A stretch of 64,000 nt of DNA, from assembly GCA_045588245.1 (NCBI GenBank), contig JAZNDW010000018.1, forward strand, positions 83,386-147,385, read 5' to 3'. Source of the stretch: DTU064 sp045588245. Lineage in GTDB: Bacteria > Bacillota > Clostridia > Oscillospirales > CAG-272. The notes under the pieces were generated by a model, which saw only the letters and a list, made by a program, of their open reading frames with translations, was not told the DNA's origin and made no database searches. Position 1 is the stretch's first letter. Each line of letters begins with the position of its first letter. Shown piece after piece: positions 58,953-64,000 of the stretch. Made by a program: the position numbers and the translations under genes.

Positions 58953-59216
58953 ATGAAGATCCTGACAAAAGAAGAGCTTAACGCAAAGCTTTGCGATTAT
59001 TATAAAACTCATTACGGAGAAAAAGAAACGGACGTCTTTTACGATAAGCCTGCGGTAAACGTATGTGTGTTTAAGCGCGACAATAAATATATCTCGCTTA
59101 AAGCTCATATTCTGACGGGCGAGGTCGAAGAATTTATTGAAGAAGAACGGACGAAAACGACCGAACAGACACCGAAAACGACCGAACAGACGAAAAACAA
59201 CATTTCTCTTTTTTAA
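58953..59216 (+). CDS. Uncharacterised 87-residue soluble protein
   Basis: Not recognised. Starts at an ATG behind CGGAGG. Residues 1-60 are a compact alpha/beta-type sequence (KEELNAKLCDYYKTHYGEKETDVFYDKPAVNVCVFKR, read in parts; AHILTGEVEE). The C-terminal tail contains a duplicated KTTEQT unit, from a 19-bp direct repeat (59152-59170 and 59173-59191). It probably forms a two-gene unit with the Gly-rich microprotein. Confidence 0.65.
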   Translation: MKILTKEELNAKLCDYYKTHYGEKETDVFYDKPAVNVCVFKRDNKYISLKAHILTGEVEEFIEEERTKTTEQTPKTTEQTKNNISLF

Positions 59217-59259
59217 TTTGTTATGATGATATTGCAAACGAAAAAGGAGAATGACATAC

Positions 59260-60018
59260 ATGCAAGCAATTAAAACAACCCAGCTTGTCAAGCGGTACAA
59301 AAATCTGACTGCTGTAGACAAGCTGGGTTTAGAAATTCAGCAGGGCGAATTGTTCTCTCTTCTCGGCGTGAACGGTGCCGGAAAGACCACGACAATCAAA
59401 ATGCTTTCCTGCTTGACAAAACCTACGGACGGAGATGCTATTGTAGGCGGATACAGTATTACAAAGGAGTCCGAACAGGTTAAGCGGCTGATTGGAGTAT
59501 CACCGCAAGAGACCGCTGTTGCTCCGAATCTTTCGGTGAAAGAAAATCTTGAGCTGATCTGCGGCATCCACGGTTTTTCAAAAGAAAAAACGAACACAAA
59601 GATCCCGGAACTTTCTGAGCAGTTTTCCTTGGACAGTGTTCTTCGAAGGAAAGCCGGCAAGCTATCCGGCGGTTGGCAACGACGTGTCAGCATCGCTATG
59701 GCACTGATCGGCGAGCCGCAGATCCTTTTTCTCGACGAACCTACTCTCGGCTTGGACGTCATCGCAAGGCACGACCTTTGGGATGTGATTCGCTCTATGA
59801 AAGGGAAGATCACGGTCATTCTGACAACACATTATATGGAAGAAGCCGAAGCTCTCTCCGACCGCGTCGGAATTATGAAAAGCGGACGCCTTCTTGCGGT
59901 AGGAACGGTTGAAGAGCTGAACGCTATGGCCGGCACAAACGACTTTGAAACGGCATTCGTTTCCATTGTGAAGGAGGGGCGGTATGAGAATGATGACTTT
60001 TGCCAAAAGATGTGCTAA
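59260..60018 (+). CDS. ABC transporter ATP-binding protein (DrrA/ABC-2 exporter type)
   Basis: 252 residues with Walker A GVNGAGKTTTIK, Q-loop SPQET, signature LSGGWQRR (LSGGQ variant), Walker B ILFLDEPTLGLD and switch HYMEEAE. Together with the next gene it forms an ABC-2 type exporter, family-typical for drugs, peptides or lipids. AAGGAG lies ten bases before the ATG at 59260; the ATG at 59251 is too close to it. Overlaps the permease gene by 35 bases. Confidence 0.9.
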   Translation: MQAIKTTQLVKRYKNLTAVDKLGLEIQQGELFSLLGVNGAGKTTTIKMLSCLTKPTDGDAIVGGYSITKESEQVKRLIGVSPQETAVAPNLSVKENLELICGIHGFSKEKTNTKIPELSEQFSLDSVLRRKAGKLSGGWQRRVSIAMALIGEPQILFLDEPTLGLDVIARHDLWDVIRSMKGKITVILTTHYMEEAEALSDRVGIMKSGRLLAVGTVEELNAMAGTNDFETAFVSIVKEGRYENDDFCQKMC

Positions 60019-60715
60019 AGAGATCTTGCGTGACCCGATCAATCTTGTATTCGGCTTGGGATTCCCGTTGGTTTTGTTATTCCTTCTCAGTGCAATTCAA
60101 GCCAATATCCCCGTAAGTTTATTTGAGATCAACACACTGACCCCCGGCATCACCGTGTTCGGCCTTTCATTTATGAGCTTGTTTTCAGCAACTTTAGCTG
60201 CCAAGGATCGCGAAAGCGCATTCTTGCAAAGACTGTACGCAACACCGCTCACGGGATTTGACTTTATCATGGGATATATGCTTCCGCTACTACCCATGGC
60301 TCTCGGTCAGGCGCTTATCTGTTATCTTTTTGCAATTCCTTTGGGGCTTGAAGTCAGCATAAACATTGTTTATGCCGTCGTTGGCATCATCCCTATGGCA
60401 ATTTTTAATATTGCGCTCGGACTTTTATGCGGCAGTGTTTTGGGTGTAAAGCAGGTTGGTGGCATTTGCGGGGCGCTACTTACCAATCTTTCTGCTTGGT
60501 TTTCGGGCGTTTGGTTTGATTTGAATCTTGTGGGAGGGGCTTTCAAAAAAATAGCAAATGCACTTCCATTTGTTCACGCAGCAGAACTGGAAAAAGCGTT
60601 ATTTAACGGAAATTTTGAGGGCGCAGCTTCACACATCCTACCGATTGTTCTCTATAGTGTGCTGATAACGTTGGTAGCCGTTTTCTGCTTCCTCAGGCAA
60701 ATGAAGAAACAATAA
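59984..60715 (+). CDS. ABC-2 type permease
   Basis: 243 residues with six predicted helices in the ABC-2 pattern: amphipathic N-terminus, helix ~20-38, pair at ~55-70, the conserved LYATPLTGFDFIMGYMLPLLPMALGQ region (read in parts), and C-terminal helices ending at ~238. Partner of the preceding ATPase. GGAGG lies close before the ATG inside the end of the ATPase gene, so translation is overlapped. Followed by a LytTR regulator. Confidence 0.87.
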   Translation: MRMMTFAKRCAKEILRDPINLVFGLGFPLVLLFLLSAIQANIPVSLFEINTLTPGITVFGLSFMSLFSATLAAKDRESAFLQRLYATPLTGFDFIMGYMLPLLPMALGQALICYLFAIPLGLEVSINIVYAVVGIIPMAIFNIALGLLCGSVLGVKQVGGICGALLTNLSAWFSGVWFDLNLVGGAFKKIANALPFVHAAELEKALFNGNFEGAASHILPIVLYSVLITLVAVFCFLRQMKKQ

Positions 60716-60727
60716 GGAGCCCCGGCA

Positions 60728-61171
60728 ATGAAATACAGGCTTATTATCGACAAAAACGCAGACGAGGAACTCATAGCAATCGTTCATGCGCCTTCTTCTT
60801 TGACACAACAGATCGAAGATCTTGTCTGTAGTTATTCAGGTGCAAAGAGCATTATTGGGCACAGAGACGGCGAGCTGCGGAAACTGGAATTTTCGGAAAT
60901 CGAATGTATTACCATAATTGACAGAAAAGTGATTGCCATTGATACGGACGGCAACCACTATTCTCTCAAAGACAGACTTCGTGATTTAGAGAAGATTTTG
61001 CCCTCTTATTTCATCCGCATCAATAAATCCGCTCTAGCAAACGAACACTGTATCGCTCGGTTTGATGCGGTATTCAGCGGCGGTGTGGACGCCGTATTTC
61101 GATGCGGCTATCGGGAGTACGTTTCGAGGCGTTGTTTTTCCGAAATCAGAAAGAGGTATGAAGGAGTATGA
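60728..61171 (+). CDS. LytTR-domain transcriptional regulator
   Basis: 147 residues. The C-terminal ~100 residues are a LytTR DNA-binding domain (EFSEIECITIIDRKVIAID, YSLKDRLRDLEKILPSYFIRINKSALAN, read in parts), with a short N-terminal region and no receiver domain. Stand-alone LytTR proteins of this layout pair with a small membrane inhibitor; here the DUF3021 gene overlaps it by four bases. It probably autoregulates the upstream exporter. Confidence 0.9.
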   Translation: MKYRLIIDKNADEELIAIVHAPSSLTQQIEDLVCSYSGAKSIIGHRDGELRKLEFSEIECITIIDRKVIAIDTDGNHYSLKDRLRDLEKILPSYFIRINKSALANEHCIARFDAVFSGGVDAVFRCGYREYVSRRCFSEIRKRYEGV

Positions 61172-61602
61172 AAAAGTTTGTGTTGGAATTTTTGCGCCGC
61201 GGCTTTGTAGCTGCCGGTATCGGTCCGATCGTTTTGGCTGTTGTTTATCTGATATTGCAAAAGACTGCCGCAGTTCTGACGCTGTCTGTAGATCAGGTCT
61301 GCATTGGAATATTTTCAATCACTGCACTTGCCTTTATTGCGGGTGGTATGAATTCTATTTATCAAATCGAACGATTGCCTTTGATGGTTGCTATTTTGAT
61401 TCACGGTGGCATTTTATATATCAGTTACCTCGTCACCTATCTGCTTAACGATTGGTTCGATCGGGGTGTGATACCGATCGTGGTTTTTTCAGCGGTTTTC
61501 GTTCTTGGCTTTATCGTGATCTGGGCGGTCATTTATTCAATAACCAAACACAGAACAGAAAGGCTCAATGAAGTGCTAAAGCAGAAACAACAGAATCCAT
61601 AA
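61168..61602 (+). CDS. DUF3021 family membrane protein
   Basis: 144 residues with four membrane helices (~13-35, ~40-60, ~75-95, ~102-125) and a basic C-terminus, fitting DUF3021. In LytTR regulatory systems of Firmicutes such proteins act as membrane-bound inhibitors of the LytTR partner. Starts on the ATGA overlap with the regulator. Last gene of the exporter-regulator unit. Confidence 0.82.
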   Translation: MKKFVLEFLRRGFVAAGIGPIVLAVVYLILQKTAAVLTLSVDQVCIGIFSITALAFIAGGMNSIYQIERLPLMVAILIHGGILYISYLVTYLLNDWFDRGVIPIVVFSAVFVLGFIVIWAVIYSITKHRTERLNEVLKQKQQNP

Positions 61603-61604
61603 AA

Positions 61605-61660
61605 CAGAAAAACCGCTGCAACTTCCATCCTGTACATGGATGAAAATTGCAGCGGTTTCT
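61605..61660. terminator. Bidirectional terminator
   Basis: AAACCGCTGCAA (61610-61621) pairs with TTGCAGCGGTTT (61647-61658); an inner CATCC/GGATG stem extends it. Lies between convergent genes. Confidence 0.8.
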
Positions 61661-62352
61661 TATAACTGTTTCTTATTAAAAACCGGAATACTGACTACAA
61701 AGCAAATTATACTCGCAGCAACCGCAATAATTAAGGACGGGATGTAAGCTGTTGCTTCTGCGAGACCGTATATCAAAGAGTTTCCATCTGCTAAATTAGT
61801 GGGTAAATACTTGCTACATTTTGGCAGCAAGCCAATCAGGTAGGACGCCAGCATCACACCGAACAGCCACCAGCATACCACAGAGAAAATGAGATGTTGT
61901 GCGATTGAATTATCCCAGAAGTATGCGTTATATCCGTATGTGATTCCAAAGCAAAGCCAATAGCCAACCGTCCAAAGAGCAATAAACACGACCGTTTTGG
62001 AAACTACAACCTTATAGCGTTCCAGTCCCTTTGTCAAAGACAGGACAAGCGTGCCGGAAGTATATTCCTTGATAAAGATACTGCTTTCGAGCAAAACGAA
62101 TGCAATCAAGCCCATTGGCATATTCTTAAAGAACTGTACCCAGGAATCCATGGCGCTCACCTTTACATCCGTTACGATCATTCCGCTTTCGGCAAGGGAG
62201 TCAGCCATAGTTTCCAATAGCCACGGTGTTAATTTCGCTATGGCGGGGTTCATAATACCAAACAGAACAAATAAAAGCCCGAGGAACATCAATCTACCGG
62301 AGCGAAGCTGTTCTGTGAATTCTTTTTTCATAAAGGCAAACAGAGATTTCAT
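61660..62352 (-). CDS. ABC-2 type permease, orphaned from its ATPase
   Basis: 230 residues with about six helices. N-terminal KKEFTEQLRSGRLMFLGLLFVLFGIMNP and EYTSGTLVLSLTKGLERYKVVVSK (read in parts) are typical of ABC-2 permeases paired with bacitracin-type ATPases. Its ATG overlaps the stop of an ATPase fragment (ATGA at 62349-62352) of which only the last ~20 codons remain. The unit is therefore probably non-functional unless served by another ATPase. Confidence 0.83.
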   Translation of the reverse strand: MKSLFAFMKKEFTEQLRSGRLMFLGLLFVLFGIMNPAIAKLTPWLLETMADSLAESGMIVTDVKVSAMDSWVQFFKNMPMGLIAFVLLESSIFIKEYTSGTLVLSLTKGLERYKVVVSKTVVFIALWTVGYWLCFGITYGYNAYFWDNSIAQHLIFSVVCWWLFGVMLASYLIGLLPKCSKYLPTNLADGNSLIYGLAEATAYIPSLIIAVAASIICFVVSIPVFNKKQL

Positions 62353-62413
62353 TTCTGCGTCACCTCCATAAACAAAGACTCCAACGTAGGCTCCATTCGT
62401 TCAAATTTCAGTA
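62349..62413 (-). pseudogene. 3' remnant of an ABC ATPase gene
   Basis: The last ~21 codons, reading FERMEPTLESLFMEVTQ to a TGA, match the usual ending of ABC-2 exporter ATPases (pattern EPTLxxLFxE). Upstream of about 62413 the minus-strand reading frame has no ABC similarity, and integrase sequence on the opposite strand begins instead. The gene is thus truncated by a recombination event. Confidence 0.7.
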
Positions 62414-62836
62414 GGCCACGTGTCTGCCGCGACCACCCTTGATATCTACAGCCATATGACCGACACGATGCAGATGCAGGCAGCGGTGAACATCGACCGC
62501 AAGATCGGCGGTACGGACGCACAGATGCCCGAGGTAAAGCAGACACCCGCGGAAAGCACAAACGCGCCCGTAAACGCATCGTACGAGCCCACAGAGCCCC
62601 ATCCCGAGCCTGTTCCGAGAAAGATCCGCAAGTCGGGTACCGGTTGCATCTATCAAATTAACGATCACCTTTGGGAAGGCAGCTTCTTCCCAAGACTGCC
62701 AAACGGCAAGCGGAAGAAGTTCAACGTCTACGCCGAATCCCGAGACCAATGCGAAGTCAAACTCGCCGAGATGATCACCGAAAAGAAAGCGGAGATCGCG
62801 GAAGAGAAAGCAAAACAAATAGAGGGCGCCGAATAG
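62414..62836 (+). pseudogene. C-terminal remnant of a tyrosine integrase
   Basis: The frame starting GHVSAATTLDIYSHMTD contains the C-terminal box of a phage/ICE tyrosine recombinase, with the catalytic Tyr in DIYSHMT. The catalytic Arg-His-Arg part is missing upstream, and an in-frame stop lies at 62387-62389. After the catalytic Tyr there is a Pro-rich linker and an extra segment (TGCIYQINDHLWEGSFFP, KKFNVYAESRDQCEVKL) resembling an arm-type DNA-binding domain, seen as a C-terminal extension in some gut Firmicutes integrases. Non-functional as a recombinase. Confidence 0.75.
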
Positions 62837-62844
62837 GCGCCCTT
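62822..62844 (+). terminator. Hairpin at the integrase remnant stop codon
   Basis: GGGCGCC (62824-62830) pairs with GGCGCCC (62836-62842) across the stop codon; only a short T stretch follows. Confidence 0.5.
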
Positions 62845-62884
62845 CAAAATTTGTGTCAAAAATGGCAAAGACCATTGAAGCTGA

Positions 62885-62913
62885 TTGAAAAGTGCATAGA
62901 AATATGATATAAT
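62885..62913 (+). promoter_or_regulatory. Promoter of the alpha/beta hydrolase gene
   Basis: TTGAAA (62885-62890), 17-base spacer, TATAAT (62908-62913). Confidence 0.75.
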
Positions 62914-62922
62914 AAACTCACC

Positions 62923-62937
62923 GATAAATAAGAATTT
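62923..62937 (+). repeat. 15-bp direct repeat, left copy
   Basis: GATAAATAAGAATTT, repeated exactly at 63744-63758. The two copies bracket the hydrolase gene. Confidence 0.6.
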
Positions 62938-62959
62938 ACAAATTAGATAGGAGTCGAAT

Positions 62960-63748
62960 ATGAAAAACATAACAAAAACTAACTTCTCCTGTCTGCGTGA
63001 CGGACTGACCATTCGAGGATATGAGTTCAGACCTCAGGGCGAGAAACTCCCGATTGCTATTGTTAGCCACGGCTTTATGGCAAATTTAATGACGGTCAAG
63101 CACTACGCAGAGTTCCTCGCTGAGATGGGCTACGTTGCGTTTTGCTTTGATTTTTGCGGTGGTTGCGTTATGATGGGCAAAAGCGACGGCAAGACCACCG
63201 ATATGTCCGTACTCACGGAGGTCAGCGACCTCTGTGCCGTCATCGAATACGCCAAGGGTCTTGATTATACCGACTCGTCAAATATTCTTTTGATGGGATG
63301 CAGTCAGGGCGGTTTTGTTTCCGCGCTTACGGCGGCAAAACTCAAAAAGGAAATCGGAAAACTCGTGCTGTTCTATCCGGCACTCTGTATTCCCGATGAT
63401 GCAAGAAGCGGCAAGATGATGTGGGCGAAATTTGATCCGCAGAACATTCCCGAAATCGTCAAATGCAGCCCCATGAAGCTCGGTCATTGTTACGTTGCCG
63501 ATGTTGTGAACATGAATCCTTTTGACGAAATCAAGGGATATGAGGGTGACGTGCTGATCGTTCACGGTACAGCGGATAAGATCGTAGCAAATCACTATGC
63601 GGAGGAAGCGGAAAGCGTTTATCGGGCAAGAGAGCAAGGCTCGGTGCAGCTTCACTTTATTGAAGGCGGTAAGCATATGTTCTCAAAGAAACACGACAAG
63701 ATTGCGATAGATTATCTTGGGGATTTTGTTCGGAATGTTAATAGATAA
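62960..63748 (+). CDS. Alpha/beta hydrolase
   Basis: A 262-residue serine hydrolase of the alpha/beta fold. Oxyanion strand VSHGF near residue 36, nucleophile elbow GCSQGG with the catalytic Ser, acid candidate Asp in HGTADKIV, and catalytic His in EGGKHMF. No signal peptide. Similar to small esterase/dienelactone-type hydrolases (e.g. feruloyl esterase-like), with substrate unknown. AGGAG precedes the ATG. It lies in a region of mobile element remnants and is bracketed by a 15-bp direct repeat, so it may be a cargo gene. Confidence 0.87.
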   Translation: MKNITKTNFSCLRDGLTIRGYEFRPQGEKLPIAIVSHGFMANLMTVKHYAEFLAEMGYVAFCFDFCGGCVMMGKSDGKTTDMSVLTEVSDLCAVIEYAKGLDYTDSSNILLMGCSQGGFVSALTAAKLKKEIGKLVLFYPALCIPDDARSGKMMWAKFDPQNIPEIVKCSPMKLGHCYVADVVNMNPFDEIKGYEGDVLIVHGTADKIVANHYAEEAESVYRAREQGSVQLHFIEGGKHMFSKKHDKIAIDYLGDFVRNVNR

Positions 63749-63758
63749 ATAAGAATTT
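63744..63758 (+). repeat. 15-bp direct repeat, right copy
   Basis: Exact copy of 62923-62937; overlaps the hydrolase stop codon. Confidence 0.6.
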
Positions 63759-64000
63759 GAATAGCACGATTTTTTATGATGTTATTGCTTATTCATAACA
63801 CACAGTAAAATGCTCTAAAACCGCCTTAAATAATGGATTTTCCGCAAACAACTCATTTCATCCCACTATACGGTGTTACACCGTTTTACCCTTGTGCCGA
63901 GAGATAATAAGGGCAAAATCAAGGGCAAGAATCATCAAAATTTTAGTTTTTAGATTTGGGAAACGAACTGTTGCAATGTGAATTTACAAATGAATTGAGG
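63759..64000. other. AT-rich stretch without a recognisable gene
   Basis: No coding frame is supported to the window edge. The only structure seen is an inverted repeat, ACGGTG (63870-63875) with CACCGT (63879-63884), followed by T4. The region may be an element border or the upstream region of a gene beyond the window. Confidence 0.5.

Overview
The window is chromosomal DNA of a Gram-positive, endospore-forming member of the class Clostridia, probably an uncultured gut Eubacteriales/Oscillospirales-type organism. The reasons are: dipicolinate synthase genes (dpaA-dpaB) behind a sigma-K-like promoter; the Firmicutes division cluster (ylmE-sepF-ylmG-ylmH-divIVA-ileS-lspA); many lipoproteins; near-consensus TTGACA-17-TATAAT promoters with AAGGAGG ribosome binding sites; and moderate GC with dense coding. 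Genus cannot be read from the sequence. No intergenic stretch exceeds 300 bases.

Layout. 0-9 kb: a CNNM/CorC-like membrane protein, dpaAB, a GH43 arabinanase with an ApbE lipoprotein, a regulator-cupin-acyl-CoA synthetase fusion, and an MscS channel. 9-18.4 kb: a BspA-like leucine-rich-repeat lipoprotein, murD, BipA (with an unusual P-loop residue), several small membrane proteins and a class C beta-lactamase-like hydrolase. 18.5-30.4 kb: one long minus-strand transcription unit, queA-miaA-(HlyD-like)-ylmE-sepF-ylmG-ylmH-divIVA-ileS-lspA-rluD, linking tRNA modification, division-site assembly, lipoprotein processing and pseudouridylation. 30.4-36.3 kb: plus-strand dapA, an SGNH esterase, rsmA, a divergent LCP protein and glyQS.

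36.3-42.2 kb is an accessory surface/secretome block. It holds a short transcript with a leader ORF and terminator, an AT-rich lipoprotein, a secreted metzincin-type protease with a CxxC tail, a large anchored protein combining an HExxH domain, a hexapeptide beta-helix and a LamG-like domain, and a second anchored LamG protein. 42.4-45.4 kb carries tRNA-Thr(GGT) and a coenzyme A module (coaBC divergent from a probable pantothenate ECF S-component and coaX). An orphan solute-binding lipoprotein, dus, and an ECF sigma/anti-sigma pair follow.

49.9-55.6 kb is a compact envelope operon: a 24-residue membrane peptide, an anchored PIG-L deacetylase with a repeat stalk, a GT2-GtrA polyprenyl-phosphate glycosyltransferase, an anchored NAGPA-type phosphodiester glycosidase, an unknown anchored protein and a PAP2 phosphatase. 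These fit one cell-surface glycan pathway and are the most promising uncharacterised system here. 56.3-58.7 kb is a radical SAM-SDR-SDR operon. 58.8-64 kb is a mosaic: two micro-genes, an ABC-2 exporter with a LytTR/DUF3021 regulatory pair, then a sharp junction at about 62.41 kb joining the last codons of a lost ABC ATPase to the tail of a tyrosine integrase, and an alpha/beta hydrolase bracketed by a 15-bp direct repeat.

A recurrent fine-scale feature is a short RNA hairpin, often with TGCCG/CGGCA arms, lying directly against the Shine-Dalgarno sequence in the leaders of several unrelated genes.
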